DNA from: Sphingomonas kyeonggiensis
GTDB taxonomy: Bacteria; Pseudomonadota; Alphaproteobacteria; Sphingomonadales; Sphingomonadaceae
Length of the DNA: 64,000 nt
Assembly (NCBI RefSeq): GCF_014196745.1
Contig: NZ_JACIEH010000001.1
Location: forward strand, 1,302,001-1,366,000
Reading direction: 5' to 3'
Shown here: piece by piece, positions 35,784-44,638 of the stretch
Position numbering within the stretch: position 1 is the first letter of the stretch
How the letters are laid out: every line of letters starts with the position of its first letter
The notes under the pieces: model-generated
Told to the model about the DNA's origin: nothing
The model's database searches: none
Seen by the model: the letters and a program-made list of their open reading frames with translations, nothing else
Made by a program: the position numbers and the translations under genes

Positions 35784-35796
35784 CGCATAGCGTGGC
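35780..35796 (+). terminator. Hairpin directly after tRNA-Asp copy 2
   Basis: GCCACGC-ATA-GCGTGGC, a perfect 7-bp stem that includes the tRNA CCA end; CATTCCC follows. It may end the tRNA transcript or guide 3' trimming. Confidence 0.4.
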
Positions 35797-36092
35797 CATT
35801 CCCTGCATCGTCATCCCGATCGACTCGCCAAAGATCGCGAAGGTCGTGCACGTCGCAATTCCCGCGACGGGTAGATATGGCGGCTTGGGCAACATCCTTG
35901 CGCGGATGGGATCCTATCTTTCCTACAGGGTCAAAGAGCGGCGGGCTCTGCGCCCGGCTGCGTGAGCCCAGCAGGCGAAATCCTACATTGCAAGCGCGCC
36001 GTCGCGCCTCGCCTCGTCCGGCCACGCTTCGCCGCAAATGGGCGGACATCGCGCGGCTCCGGCCCGTTGGTGCTTCGGGGCATCGAGGAGCA
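35797..36092. other. Non-coding stretch between tRNA-Asp and the PRC-barrel gene
   Basis: About 300 bases with no convincing ORF on either strand (open frames here lack ribosome sites and are extensions of shadows). It contains a TATCTTTCC/TACAGGGTC AT-richer patch around 35911-35931 that could belong to the promoter of the next gene. I see no repeat or RNA structure I can name. Confidence 0.4.
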
Positions 36093-36098
36093 ATGGCG

Positions 36099-36461
36099 AT
36101 GGAACTCGAAACACGCGAAACGCACGACATGATTGCCTCCGACCGCGTCGAAGGCACGGCGGTCTACAATCGCGAAGGCGAGCGGCTGGGCACGATCCAC
36201 CGCTTCATGGTCGACAAGATATCGGGCCAGGCCGAATATGCGGTGCTGTCGTTCGGCGGCCTGTTCGGCCTGGGCAACCGGCACTATCCGCTGCCCTGGC
36301 AGAAACTCAGCTACGACACGGGCAAGGGCGGCTATGTCGTCGACCTGACCAAGGAGCAGATCGAAGGCGCGCCCAGCTATGACGAGGAGGGCGACGACCT
36401 GCCGACCTATGACCGCGCCTATGGCGAGCGCCTCTACGGCTATTACGGGATGACCTATTGA
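36099..36461 (+). CDS. PRC-barrel domain protein
   Basis: A 120-residue cytoplasmic protein. Residues ~10-80 form a PRC-barrel (VEGTAVYNREGERLGTIHRF, AEYAVLSFGGLFGLGNRHYP, LPWQKLSYD), the small beta-barrel shared by photosynthetic reaction centre H subunits and RimM. The rest is acidic and tyrosine-rich (YDEEGDDLPTYDRAYGERLY). Such stand-alone proteins are common in Alphaproteobacteria and are often stress-linked; the function is unknown. The second ATG (36099) is preferred over 36093 because GAGGAG is 8 bases upstream of it and only 2 from the first. It overlaps the convergent DUF2842 gene by 7 bases. Confidence 0.85.
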   Translation: MELETRETHDMIASDRVEGTAVYNREGERLGTIHRFMVDKISGQAEYAVLSFGGLFGLGNRHYPLPWQKLSYDTGKGGYVVDLTKEQIEGAPSYDEEGDDLPTYDRAYGERLYGYYGMTY

Positions 36462-36694
36462 GCGCCGGACGGGCGGCGCCAGCGGCCGGTTTCCATCCAG
36501 CGCAGCGCGCCGCCCAGAGGCAGGATCCAGACGATGCCGGTCACCACATAGATCGGCAGCTGGGCGAGCACGTGCAGCTGGCCAATCCAGTGCGAGAAGC
36601 TGGTGACCAGGATGATCCAGACGAAGATCCAGGCGACGATGCCGAGCGCGCCCGCCGGCTTGCGCCAGCTCGGCGCTACGCCCCCGCGTGCCAC
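36455..36694 (-). CDS. DUF2842 small membrane protein
   Basis: A 79-residue protein with two membrane helices (about 15-35 and 45-62). The ends PSWRKPAGALG and VWILPLGGALRWMETGRW match the DUF2842 family, restricted to Alphaproteobacteria and of unknown function. The start is GTG with GAGGAGGGC 6 bases upstream, inside the 3' end of the cyclo-ligase gene (19-base overlap), so the two are co-transcribed. Confidence 0.85.
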   Translation of the reverse strand: MARGGVAPSWRKPAGALGIVAWIFVWIILVTSFSHWIGQLHVLAQLPIYVVTGIVWILPLGGALRWMETGRWRRPSGAQ

Positions 36695-37227
36695 GTCATG
36701 CCCTCCTCGGTGATCACTGCGTGGAGCGGCACGTCCCAGATATCCGACGGGATCGCCGGCACCTGCTGCATCGCCCAGGCGACCCCGACGCGCCAGGCAT
36801 CGGGATAGCGGGCGAAGGCACGGTCGTAATGGGCGGCTCCCTGGCCCAGGCGGTTGAGGCGCGCGTCGAACCCGACCAGCGGGGTCAGGATCACGTCGGG
36901 CGCGATTTCGGGGCTGTCCACATGCGGCTGGCGCAGGCCGAACGGCCCTTCGACCAGCGGTTCGCCGATCTGCCAGGCGAGGAAGCGCAACGGCTCGGCG
37001 CGGCCGACGACGAAGGGCAAGGCGAGCGTGCAGCCGGCCTGGGCGGCCGCCGCGGCGAGCTGGGTGGGGTCCGCCTCGCTGCCGATCGCGACATAGGTGG
37101 CGACGGTCATGCCCGGCTTGAGATGCTCGATGAAATGCTCGGGCGCGAGGATCGCCTCGCTCGCTGCGATGGCGAAGGCGTCACGCTCCGCGCGGAGCTG
37201 CGCCCTAAGGGCTAGCTTGTCGATCAT
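36676..37227 (-). CDS. 5-formyltetrahydrofolate cyclo-ligase
   Basis: A 183-residue enzyme converting 5-formyl-THF to 5,10-methenyl-THF with ATP. It shows the N-terminal KLALRAQLRAERD, the substrate loop PDVILTPLVGFDARLNRLGQGAAHYDRAFARYP (seen in pieces) and a shorter-than-usual C-terminus. The ATG at 37227 begins the conserved helix; the upstream frame opening is rejected. It lies downstream of 6S RNA and zapA in the order widely conserved in Proteobacteria (zapA, ssrS, ygfA). Confidence 0.92.
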   Translation of the reverse strand: MIDKLALRAQLRAERDAFAIAASEAILAPEHFIEHLKPGMTVATYVAIGSEADPTQLAAAAAQAGCTLALPFVVGRAEPLRFLAWQIGEPLVEGPFGLRQPHVDSPEIAPDVILTPLVGFDARLNRLGQGAAHYDRAFARYPDAWRVGVAWAMQQVPAIPSDIWDVPLHAVITEEGMTWHAGA

Positions 37228-37274
37228 GCCGACAGTGTAGGGGAGCGGTGGCGGGACCGCCATGGCCGTTTGCC

Positions 37275-37425
37275 AGAATATCCTCCGACGCCCGTTACGT
37301 CAGGTGGGGACCATATGCCGCGGACCAGGATCCGCACAGGGACAGCCCCCATGGAAGATGAATAGCCTCAGGGATAATTGCAAGGCTCGTACCGGGCAGT
37401 GCCCGCCGCCTATGGATATAGGGGA
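37275..37425 (-). ncRNA. ssrS: 6S RNA (approximate ends)
   Basis: The 400-base gap between zapA and the cyclo-ligase gene is the classic place for 6S RNA. On the minus strand it holds an unannotated, structured sequence whose ends can pair (ATATCC near 37411 with GGATAT near 37281). Internal complementary stretches support a long, bulged hairpin of 150-170 bases. 6S RNA binds sigma70 RNA polymerase in stationary phase. Ends are estimated; the call rests mainly on synteny and foldability. Confidence 0.55.
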
Positions 37426-37488
37426 CGGGGCAGGGGTTCGCAACCACTCCATCATCCCGAACCCCATCCGTTATTCCGCCTTCCAACT

Positions 37489-37583
37489 CGTCACCCCGGC
37501 GAAAGCCGGGGTCTCAGGCGAAGGCGCGGGAACGGGGGCGGGGATGGAGCCGCATGAGATCCCGGCTTTCGCCGGGATGACGG
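37489..37583. repeat. REP-like inverted repeat, family A copy 4
   Basis: CGTCACCCCGGCGAAAGCC ... CGGCTTTCGCCGGGATGACGG with a 40-base centre. It lies between zapA and 6S RNA. An outer inverted repeat (37454-37470 with 37581-37597, one mismatch) encloses it. Confidence 0.85.
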
Positions 37584-37634
37584 ATTGGGTTCGGGATGAC
37601 GGTATTGGACGGGGTAATGACCTATCGGATAGCG

Positions 37635-37937
37635 TCAGGCCTCAGCCGCATCCTCTTCGAGCGCGGCCGCCACTGCCTCCAGCCGGTCGGCGATCCGCTC
37701 GAGCAGCACCGGCGACACGCCCTCGGGCGGGTTGCGCTCGGTTTCGTCGAGCAGGTCCGCCAGGATCAGCGACAGATAGACAAGCGTGCGCTCGGCATTG
37801 AGGCCGCCCGAGGCGCGCAGGGCGGTGTCGGCGTGGCGCTGGAGGATGGATTCGAGATGGCGGATATGCGCCTCGTCTCCTTCCCTTGCGGCGACCGAAT
37901 AGCTGCGGCCCGCGACGCTGATATCGATATCGGCCAT
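37635..37937 (-). CDS. zapA: Cell division protein ZapA
   Basis: A 100-residue protein that bundles FtsZ filaments at the division ring. The N-terminal globular part (VAGRSYSVAAREGDEAHIRHLESILQ, given in pieces) is the ZapA fold and the C-terminal helix is a coiled coil (LLERIADRLEAVAAALEED). Length and position upstream of 6S RNA are typical. Its ATG overlaps by one base the stop of the small coiled-coil gene at 37937-38125. Confidence 0.9.
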   Translation of the reverse strand: MADIDISVAGRSYSVAAREGDEAHIRHLESILQRHADTALRASGGLNAERTLVYLSLILADLLDETERNPPEGVSPVLLERIADRLEAVAAALEEDAAEA

Positions 37938-38125
37938 CAGTCTTCCTCACCCGGGGTGGCTTCGCGTGCGATCAGCGCGTCGAGCGACGACACCGCGTCC
38001 TCGATCCGCGCACGCAGCTTGGCATGGCGCTGGGTGATGCGCTCACAGGCATAGGCCCGCGCAGCTGCGGCTTTCTCGATGCGGACGAGGGCCTGTTCGA
38101 TACGATCGGCGGGCGTACTTGCCAT
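37937..38125 (-). CDS. Small coiled-coil protein encoded with ZapA
   Basis: A 62-residue, nearly all-helical protein (ADRIEQALVRIEKAAAARA and RITQRHAKLRARIEDAVSSL give regular heptads). It has no membrane segment or recognised domain. It is translationally coupled to zapA (one-base overlap), so a role with ZapA or the Z-ring, loosely like ZapB, is an inference from context only. The ATG at 38125 is chosen over an upstream open extension that has no ribosome site. Confidence 0.7.
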   Translation of the reverse strand: MASTPADRIEQALVRIEKAAAARAYACERITQRHAKLRARIEDAVSSLDALIAREATPGEED

Positions 38126-38241
38126 GCCGCAAGCGTTACGCACCCCCACCGAAGCTATCAACCCCAGAATGGCACCGGTTTCACGGCTGCTCGACAAGAC
38201 GGATCATTGCAGCGCCGGTTCGAGTCCGGGGCGCGAGCCGG

Positions 38242-38270
38242 TTGACGTAGCCGTCCAAGGGCACCAAAGG
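38242..38270 (+). promoter_or_regulatory. Candidate promoter of tkt
   Basis: TTGACG (38242-38247), 17-base spacer, CAAAGG (38265-38270), about 30 bases before the GTG start of transketolase. The -10 box is weak. Confidence 0.4.
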
Positions 38271-38300
38271 CGTCCGCGCCAGCATCATGGGGACTCTCAA

Positions 38301-40277
38301 GTGACCGCAAGCTTCACCGACTGCGCCAATGCCATCCGGGCATTGTCGATGGACGCCGTGGAGGCGGCCAATTCGGGGCACCCCGGCATGCCGATGGGCA
38401 TGGCCGACGTCGCCACCGTGCTGTTCCAGAACTATCTGAAGTTCGATCCGACCGATCCGAAATGGGCGGACCGCGATCGCTTCATCCTGTCGGCCGGCCA
38501 TGGCTCGATGCTGCAGTACTCGCTGCTGCACCTGACCGGCTATGCCCGCCCGACCCTGAAGGACATCCAGGACTTCCGCCAGATCGGCAGCCCCTGCGCC
38601 GGCCACCCCGAGAATTTCGAGCTGGAAGGTGTCGAGTGCACCACCGGCCCGCTCGGCCAGGGCTTCGCGATGGCGGTGGGCTTCGCCGCCGCCGAGCGGC
38701 ACCTGAACGCCATCTATGGCGACGACCTGGTCGATCACCGCACCTGGGTGATCGCCGGCGACGGCTGCCTGATGGAAGGCATCAACCATGAGGCGGTCGG
38801 CCTGGCCGGGCATCTGAAGCTCGGCAAGCTGATCGTGCTGTGGGACGACAACAAGATCACGATCGACGGCGCGGTCTCGCTCTCGTCGAGCGAGGACATC
38901 CCCGCGCGCTACCGCGCCTCGGGCTGGCAGGTCGTCGAGTGCGACGGCCATGACCAGGCCGACATCGCCCGTGCGATCGACGCGGCGCTGGCGAGCGACC
39001 TGCCGTCGCTGGTCAAGTGCCGCACGGTGATCGGCAAGGGTGCGCCGAACAAGCAGGGCTCGTCCAAGGTCCATGGTTCGCCGCTGGGTGCCGACGAAGT
39101 CGCCGCCGCCCGCGCCGAGCTGGGCTGGAACCACCCCGCGTTCGAGATTCCGGCCGACATCCGCGAGACCTGGCTGGAAGCCGGCAAGCGCGGCGCCGCG
39201 CCGCACGCCGAATGGAAGAAGCGCCTGGAGGCGCATGAGGATCGCGCCGAGTTCGAGCGCCGCATGCGCGGCGAGCTGCCGGCGTGGTTCTCGCTCTCGG
39301 ATCACATCCAGGGCCTGATCGATGCGCCGCAGAAGGTCGCGACCCGCAAGGCGAGCGAGATGGCGCTCGAGGCGATCAACGCGCAGCTGCCCGACACCGT
39401 CGGCGGCTCGGCCGACCTGACCGGCTCGAACAACACGCTGACCAAGGGCCTGGGTGCCTTCTCGGCGGAGAATTACGGCAGCCGCTACGTCTATTACGGC
39501 ATCCGCGAGTTCGGCATGTCGGCGGCGATGAACGGCATGGCGCTGCACGGCGGCGTGATTCCCTATGGCGGCACCTTCCTGGTCTTTGCCGACTATGCCC
39601 GCGCGGCGATCCGCCTGTCGGCGCTGCAGCAGGCGCGCGTGGTCTATGTGATGACGCACGACTCGATCGGTCTGGGCGAGGACGGCCCGACCCACCAGCC
39701 GGTGGAGCATTTGACCAGCCTGCGCCTGATCCCGAACCTGGACGTCTATCGCCCGTGCGACGTGGTCGAGACCGCAGAGTGCTGGGAACTGGCGCTGCAG
39801 CGTGCCGACGGCCCGGGCCTGCTCGCGCTCAGCCGCCAGAACCTGCCGCAGCTGCGCCTCGAGGCCGGCGCGAACCGCTCGGCGCGTGGTGCTTACGCCA
39901 TTCGCGAGGCCGAGGCGCCGCGCCAGGTGGTGCTGCTCGCCAGCGGCTCGGAAGTCGAGATCGCGGTTGCGGTGCGCGACGAGCTGGAAGCCCAGGGCAT
40001 CGGCGCCGACGTCGTCTCGATGCCGTGCTGGGAGCGCTTCGACGCGCAGGACGCGCAGTACAAGCGCGACCTGCTGCCGGCACATGCGCTCAAGGTCTCG
40101 ATCGAGGCCGGCACCACGCTGGGCTGGGAGCGATACACTGGCTTGGATGGGCTAAACTTCGGCGTCGATGGATTTGGCGCCTCGGGTCCCTATCTGAAGC
40201 TCTACGAGCATTTCGGGCTCACTGCGGGAGCCATCGTTCCGCAGATCATCGAGAAGTTGAACGGAGAACAGGCATGA
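38301..40277 (+). CDS. tkt: Transketolase
   Basis: A 658-residue thiamine-diphosphate enzyme moving two-carbon units between sugar phosphates (pentose phosphate and, where present, Calvin pathways). Visible motifs are [13 protein letters not shown] near residue 25, the TPP/Mg motif [13 protein letters not shown] near 153, [11 protein letters not shown] and [16 protein letters not shown]. The start is GTG ([18 protein letters not shown]) with GGGGAC upstream. The frame is open earlier but lacks signals. It overlaps gap by four bases (ATGA), forming a tkt-gap-pgk-fba central carbon cluster. Confidence 0.94.
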   Translation: MTASFTDCANAIRALSMDAVEAANSGHPGMPMGMADVATVLFQNYLKFDPTDPKWADRDRFILSAGHGSMLQYSLLHLTGYARPTLKDIQDFRQIGSPCAGHPENFELEGVECTTGPLGQGFAMAVGFAAAERHLNAIYGDDLVDHRTWVIAGDGCLMEGINHEAVGLAGHLKLGKLIVLWDDNKITIDGAVSLSSSEDIPARYRASGWQVVECDGHDQADIARAIDAALASDLPSLVKCRTVIGKGAPNKQGSSKVHGSPLGADEVAAARAELGWNHPAFEIPADIRETWLEAGKRGAAPHAEWKKRLEAHEDRAEFERRMRGELPAWFSLSDHIQGLIDAPQKVATRKASEMALEAINAQLPDTVGGSADLTGSNNTLTKGLGAFSAENYGSRYVYYGIREFGMSAAMNGMALHGGVIPYGGTFLVFADYARAAIRLSALQQARVVYVMTHDSIGLGEDGPTHQPVEHLTSLRLIPNLDVYRPCDVVETAECWELALQRADGPGLLALSRQNLPQLRLEAGANRSARGAYAIREAEAPRQVVLLASGSEVEIAVAVRDELEAQGIGADVVSMPCWERFDAQDAQYKRDLLPAHALKVSIEAGTTLGWERYTGLDGLNFGVDGFGASGPYLKLYEHFGLTAGAIVPQIIEKLNGEQA

Positions 40278-41284
40278 CGAAGGTTGCGATCAACGGGTTC
40301 GGGCGTATCGGTCGACTGGTCGCGCGTGCGATCCTGGAGCGTCCGGATAGCGGGCTCGAGCTGGTCACGATCAACGATCTCGCCGATGCCAAGTCGAACG
40401 CCTGGCTGTTCTCGCGCGACAGCGTGCACGGCAAGTATCCGGGCACCGTCACCGCCGAGGGCGACGACCTGGTGATCGACGGCAAGCGCATCAAGGTGAC
40501 CAAGGAGCGCGATCCCGCCAACCTGCCGCACGCCGAGAACGGCGTGGAGCTGGTGCTGGAGTGCACCGGCTTCTTCACCGACCGCGCTTCGGCCCAGAAG
40601 CACATCGATGCCGGCGCCAAGAAGGTGCTGATCTCGGCCCCGGGCAAGAATGTCGACCTGACCGTCGTGTTCGGCGTGAACCACGACAAGCTCGAGGCCG
40701 GCCACACGATCGTCTCGAACGCATCGTGCACCACCAACTGCCTGGCGCCGGTCGCCAAGGTCCTCAACGACGCGATCGGCATCGAGCGCGGACTGATGAC
40801 CACGGTCCACGCCTATACCAACGACCAGAAGATCCTCGACCAGATCCACCCGGACCTGCGTCGCGCGCGTGCCGCCGCGATGTCGATCATCCCGACCACC
40901 ACCGGCGCCGCCCGCGCCGTGGCCGAGGTGCTGCCGGAGCTTAAGGGCAAGCTGGACGGCTCGGCGATCCGCGTTCCGGTTCCGGATGGCTCGCTGGTCG
41001 ACCTGACCTTCACGCCGAAGCGGGACACGACCGTCGAGGAAGTGAACGCCGTGCTCAAGGCAGCTTCGGAGAATGGTCCGCTCAAGGGCATCCTCTGGTA
41101 TTCGGACGAGCCGCTGGTCTCGATCGACATCGTCCACACCTCGGCCTCGTCGACCGTCGACAGCCTCGAGACCGCAGTGATCGACGGCAAGCTGGTGCGC
41201 GTCGTCAGCTGGTACGACAATGAGTGGGGCTTCTCGAACCGCATGGTGGACACCGCCGGCGCGATGGCGAAGCTGACGGCCTGA
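40274..41284 (+). CDS. gap: Glyceraldehyde-3-phosphate dehydrogenase, type I
   Basis: A 336-residue glycolytic enzyme. NAD-binding GFGRIGR is at 8-14, catalytic Cys152 in [12 protein letters not shown], the His partner in the TTTGAAR region, and [12 protein letters not shown] near the C-terminus. The residues after the second strand (INDLAD) suggest NAD preference. Translation is coupled to tkt (ATGA overlap). A REP-like element separates it from pgk. Confidence 0.96.
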   Translation: MTKVAINGFGRIGRLVARAILERPDSGLELVTINDLADAKSNAWLFSRDSVHGKYPGTVTAEGDDLVIDGKRIKVTKERDPANLPHAENGVELVLECTGFFTDRASAQKHIDAGAKKVLISAPGKNVDLTVVFGVNHDKLEAGHTIVSNASCTTNCLAPVAKVLNDAIGIERGLMTTVHAYTNDQKILDQIHPDLRRARAAAMSIIPTTTGAARAVAEVLPELKGKLDGSAIRVPVPDGSLVDLTFTPKRDTTVEEVNAVLKAASENGPLKGILWYSDEPLVSIDIVHTSASSTVDSLETAVIDGKLVRVVSWYDNEWGFSNRMVDTAGAMAKLTA

Positions 41285-41286
41285 GC

Positions 41287-41369
41287 CGTCATCCCGACGA
41301 AAGTCGGGATCTCGTGAGGCACTCTGCTCGCTCCATCTCCTGAGATCCCGGCTTTCGCCGGGATGACGG
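41287..41369. repeat. REP-like inverted repeat, family A copy 5
   Basis: CGTCATCCCGACGAAAGTCG ... CCCGGCTTTCGCCGGGATGA. The left arm carries compensatory changes (CGACGAAAGTCG) so it still pairs with itself. It lies between gap and pgk. Confidence 0.85.
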
Positions 41370-41403
41370 AGAAGGGGCGAGCGCTCGATTTGTGAGGGAC
41401 GAA

Positions 41404-42597
41404 ATGGCGCGCAACTTCAAGACGCTCGACGACATGGGCGACATCGCCGGCAAGCGCGTGCTGGTCCGTGAGGACCTGAACGTGCCCATGGCCGATGGCC
41501 AGGTGACCGACGACACCCGGCTGCGCGCCGCGGTGCAGACCGTTGCCGAGCTGGCGGACAAGGGCGCCAAGGTCGTGGTCCTCGCGCATTTCGGCCGCCC
41601 CAAGGGACAGCGCAACCCCGAGATGAGCCTGTCGCTCGTCACCCGGCCGTTCAGCCATGTATTGGGCCGGGAAGTGCGCTTCGTCGACACGGACGGCGCG
41701 GCGGAAGCAATCGCGGCAATGGGCAATGGCGACATCGCGCTGCTCGAGAACACCCGTTTCGATGCCGGCGAGGAGAAGAACGCGCCGGAGACGATCGATG
41801 CGCTCGCCGCGCTGGGTGATCTCTACGTCAACGATGCCTTCTCGGCCGCGCACCGTGCGCATGCCTCGACCGAGGGCCTGGCCCACAAGCTGCCCGCATT
41901 CGCCGGCCGCCAGATGGAAGCCGAGCTCGACGCGCTGGACAAGGCGCTGGGCAATCCCGAGCATCCGGTCGCCGCGGTGGTCGGCGGCGCGAAGGTCTCG
42001 TCCAAGCTCGACGTGCTGCGCCACCTGGTCGAGAAGGTCGACCACCTGATCATCGGCGGCGGCATGGCCAACACCTTCCTCGCCGCGCGCGGCGTGGACG
42101 TGGGCAAGAGCCTGTGCGAGCATGACCTGACCGGCACCGCCGAGGAGATCCTCGACGCGGCCGACAAGGCAAACTGCACCGTGCACTTGCCGTACGATGT
42201 GGTGGTCTCGAAGGAATTCGCGCCCAACCCGCCGAGCCTGCGCACCGTCAACGTCCACGAAGTCGCGGCGGACGAGATGATCCTCGATGTCGGCCCGGCG
42301 GCGACGGAAGCGCTGGCCGACGTGCTCAAGACCTGTCGCACCCTGGTGTGGAACGGTCCGCTCGGCGCGTTCGAGACCCCGCCGTTCGACACCGCGACCG
42401 TGTCGCTGGCGAAGACCGCCGCGGCGCTGACCAAGGAAGGCCAGCTCGTCTCGGTCGCCGGTGGTGGCGACACCGTGGCGGCGCTCAACCAGGCTGGCGT
42501 CTCGGGCGACTTCACCTTCGTATCGACCGCAGGCGGCGCGTTCCTGGAGTGGATGGAAGGCAAGGAACTGCCGGGCGTCGCGGCGCTGGCACGCTGA
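41404..42597 (+). CDS. pgk: Phosphoglycerate kinase
   Basis: A 397-residue glycolytic kinase making ATP from 1,3-bisphosphoglycerate. It has the signature [15 protein letters not shown] with the substrate Arg/Asp/Asn set, [21 protein letters not shown], the [12 protein letters not shown] nucleotide domain and the C-terminal GGGDTVAAL. The ATG at 41404 is chosen because GAGGGACGAA sits before it; an in-frame GTG at 41392 lies inside that ribosome site. A bidirectional terminator follows. Confidence 0.96.
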   Translation: MARNFKTLDDMGDIAGKRVLVREDLNVPMADGQVTDDTRLRAAVQTVAELADKGAKVVVLAHFGRPKGQRNPEMSLSLVTRPFSHVLGREVRFVDTDGAAEAIAAMGNGDIALLENTRFDAGEEKNAPETIDALAALGDLYVNDAFSAAHRAHASTEGLAHKLPAFAGRQMEAELDALDKALGNPEHPVAAVVGGAKVSSKLDVLRHLVEKVDHLIIGGGMANTFLAARGVDVGKSLCEHDLTGTAEEILDAADKANCTVHLPYDVVVSKEFAPNPPSLRTVNVHEVAADEMILDVGPAATEALADVLKTCRTLVWNGPLGAFETPPFDTATVSLAKTAAALTKEGQLVSVAGGGDTVAALNQAGVSGDFTFVSTAGGAFLEWMEGKELPGVAALAR

Positions 42598-42607
42598 TCC
42601 GGTCTCC

Positions 42608-42629
42608 GGGGGTGCCGCGCGGCGCCCCC
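42608..42629. terminator. Bidirectional terminator between pgk and the TlpA-like gene
   Basis: GGGGGTGCCGC with GCGGCGCCCCC, an 11-bp stem with one wobble pair and almost no loop (an RNA hairpin would open the central bases). It sits in the 40-base convergent gap. Confidence 0.65.
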
Positions 42630-42637
42630 GCCCTTGG

Positions 42638-43159
42638 CTATTTCGCCTTTTCGTTGAGCAGCGGCACGAGCAGCTCGTCGAGCTTCCGGTCGTCGAAGGC
42701 GCCGGCCTTGGCGTAGCGCACCACGCCACTGCGATCGATCACGATGTTGGTCGGCACGCCGCCGTCGAGCACGTCATACGGCCCCTTGATCGAACGGACC
42801 GGATCGATGTGCATCACGTCGAACAGCCTCTTGAGCTGGAAGGGCTGGAGCGAATCCTCGGTGGTGACGGCGAACACACGCAGTCCCGCATCCTTGCGCG
42901 CCACATAATAGGCGTCGAGCGTTGGCAGCTCCCTGCGGCACGGCACGCACCAGGTCGCCCAGAAGTTCAGGACGACGACCTGGCCGCGCAGCTCGTCGAG
43001 CGAGATCTTGCCGCCTTTGATCAGGCGCAACACGAAGGGCGGCGCGGGCTGGCCGACCTTGACCTGGGCGAGCATCGGCGCAGGCGCCGGCGCGGCCCCG
43101 AGCAGCGAAAGCGGCAGCGCGGCAAGCGCAAGCCGCCGATGAAGCGCAGAAATCCCCAT
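42638..43159 (-). CDS. TlpA-like periplasmic thiol:disulfide oxidoreductase
   Basis: A 173-residue thioredoxin-fold protein with an N-terminal signal segment ([14 protein letters not shown]). The redox motif is WCVPC in [15 protein letters not shown] at about residue 72. cis-Pro lies in [10 protein letters not shown]. Proteins of this kind reduce or oxidise exported thiols, often for cytochrome c maturation; the partner is unknown. It is convergent with pgk and diverges from the aldolase gene. Confidence 0.9.
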   Translation of the reverse strand: MGISALHRRLALAALPLSLLGAAPAPAPMLAQVKVGQPAPPFVLRLIKGGKISLDELRGQVVVLNFWATWCVPCRRELPTLDAYYVARKDAGLRVFAVTTEDSLQPFQLKRLFDVMHIDPVRSIKGPYDVLDGGVPTNIVIDRSGVVRYAKAGAFDDRKLDELLVPLLNEKAK

Positions 43160-43279
43160 GGCTTTCCCCCTTGGCGGCAGCGATGCTGTCCCTGCTTGGA
43201 CCAGCCGTCAAGCGCAGGATCGGAACCGCTCGTCGCCGCGCGAAGAAAAGCGACTCCCGTGGCAGCGTTGTCAGGCTTT

Positions 43280-43299
43280 TCGCCCGCAAATCCGGGCGA
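43280..43299 (+). promoter_or_regulatory. Inverted repeat upstream of the aldolase gene
   Basis: TCGCCCG-CAAATC-CGGGCGA, a perfect 7-bp dyad 39 bases before the aldolase ATG, just after TTGTCAGGCTTT. It could be an operator or a 5' leader hairpin. Confidence 0.4.
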
Positions 43300-43337
43300 T
43301 AGGGCCTCCCCAGCGATACATATTCAAGGGGACAAAG

Positions 43338-44252
43338 ATGTCGATCACGCCGGCCGTCAAAGCCATTCTCGCGAACTACGAGTCCGACAATCCCGGCGTG
43401 AAGGCCAACCTCGCCCGCATTCTGATGCAGGGCAAGCTGGGCGGCACGGGCAAGCTGATCATCCTTCCGGTCGACCAGGGCTTCGAGCATGGCCCGGCGC
43501 GCAGCTTCGCGGTGAACCCGGACGCCTATGATCCCCACTACCATTATCAGCTGGCGATCGACGCGGGCCTGAGCGCCTATGCCGCGCCGCTCGGCATGCT
43601 CGAGGCGGGTGCCGACACTTTTGCCGGCCAGATCCCGACGATCCTGAAGTGCAACAGCTCGAACAGCTGGGCGACCAGCGCCAACCAGGCAGTGACCGCG
43701 GGCGTGGACGATGCGCTGCGCCTGGGCTGCGCCGCGATCGGCTTCACCATCTATCCGGGCTCGGACGACGTGTTCGAGATGATGGAGGAGATCAAGGAGC
43801 TGTCGGCCGAGGCCAAGTCGGTCGGCATCGCCACGGTGCTCTGGTCGTACCCGCGCGGCGGCAAGCTGCCCAAGTCGGGCGAACTGGCGCTCGACGTCGG
43901 CGCCTATGCCGCGCACATGGCGGCGCTGCTCGGCGCGCACATCATCAAGGTGAAGCTGCCGAGCGACCATATCGAGCAGGAAGACGCCAAGAAGGCCTAT
44001 GCGGGCACCGACTGGTCGGCCCAGTCGACCCGGGTCGGCCATGTCGTGAAGAGCTGCTTCAACGGCCGTCGCGTCGTCGTCTTCTCCGGCGGCGCGGCCA
44101 AGGGCGCCGACGCAGTCTATCAGGACGCGCGCGACATCCGTGACGGCGGCGGCAACGGCTCGATCATCGGCCGCAACACCTTCCAGCGCCCGCGCGACGA
44201 GGCGCTGGCGATGCTCGACAAGCTGGTGCGCATCTACAAGAACGAGGAATGA
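43338..44252 (+). CDS. Class I fructose-bisphosphate aldolase, FbaB/DhnA family
   Basis: A 304-residue Schiff-base aldolase of the FbaB/DhnA (archaeal-type class I) family, cleaving fructose 1,6-bisphosphate to triose phosphates. Visible are LPVDQGFEHGPARSF near residue 43, TVLWSYPRGG near 166 and the lysine pair in IIKVKLPSD (Lys204/Lys206, one being the probable Schiff-base residue). VVFSGGAAKG is the phosphate loop. AAGGGGAC precedes the ATG. The stop overlaps the next gene's start (ATGA). Confidence 0.94.
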   Translation: MSITPAVKAILANYESDNPGVKANLARILMQGKLGGTGKLIILPVDQGFEHGPARSFAVNPDAYDPHYHYQLAIDAGLSAYAAPLGMLEAGADTFAGQIPTILKCNSSNSWATSANQAVTAGVDDALRLGCAAIGFTIYPGSDDVFEMMEEIKELSAEAKSVGIATVLWSYPRGGKLPKSGELALDVGAYAAHMAALLGAHIIKVKLPSDHIEQEDAKKAYAGTDWSAQSTRVGHVVKSCFNGRRVVVFSGGAAKGADAVYQDARDIRDGGGNGSIIGRNTFQRPRDEALAMLDKLVRIYKNEE

Positions 44253-44638
44253 TCGATCGCCGACCCGTGCTGGCAGGGCTCGCTCTGGCGATGCTGGGCG
44301 GGCCTGCGCTGGCACGGGGAGAGTGGATGGAAGAAGTCGAACCCTATGGCCTGATCGGCAAGATCAAGGCCCAGCCGGGCAAGCGCGCCGAGCTGATCGC
44401 GCTGCTTTCCGGCGGCACCGGCGACATGCCGGGCTGCGTCGCCTATCTGATCGGCGAGGACCTGAAGGATGCCGAGGGCATCTGGATCACCGAGATCTGG
44501 AAGAGTCGGCAATATCATGCCGACTCGCTCAAGCTGCCGGCGGTGCAGGCGGCGATCGCCAAGGGACGGCCGCTGATCGCGGGGTTCGAGACGCATGTCG
44601 AGACGCGGCCGGTGGCGGGCGTGGGGATCCGCGGTTGA
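44249..44638 (+). CDS. Exported antibiotic-biosynthesis-monooxygenase (ABM) domain protein
   Basis: A 129-residue protein with an RR-containing signal sequence (MIDRRPVLAGLALAMLGGPA, cut near ALA) and a ferredoxin-like ABM domain (YGLIGKIKAQPGKRAELIA, WITEIWKSRQYHADSLK). ABM proteins are small cofactor-independent oxygenases or quinol-handling enzymes; the substrate is unknown. It is coupled to the aldolase gene by ATGA, which is odd given the lack of a known metabolic link, and its stop overlaps the TTG start of the next gene. Confidence 0.85.
   Translation: MIDRRPVLAGLALAMLGGPALARGEWMEEVEPYGLIGKIKAQPGKRAELIALLSGGTGDMPGCVAYLIGEDLKDAEGIWITEIWKSRQYHADSLKLPAVQAAIAKGRPLIAGFETHVETRPVAGVGIRG

Noticed and set aside
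38214..38230. A tRNA T-arm-like sequence (GCCGGTTCGAGTCCGGG) upstream of tkt
   Set aside because: The outer T-stem pair fails, the following bases do not give an acceptor stem or CCA, and no D-arm or anticodon arm can be built upstream, so it is not a tRNA.
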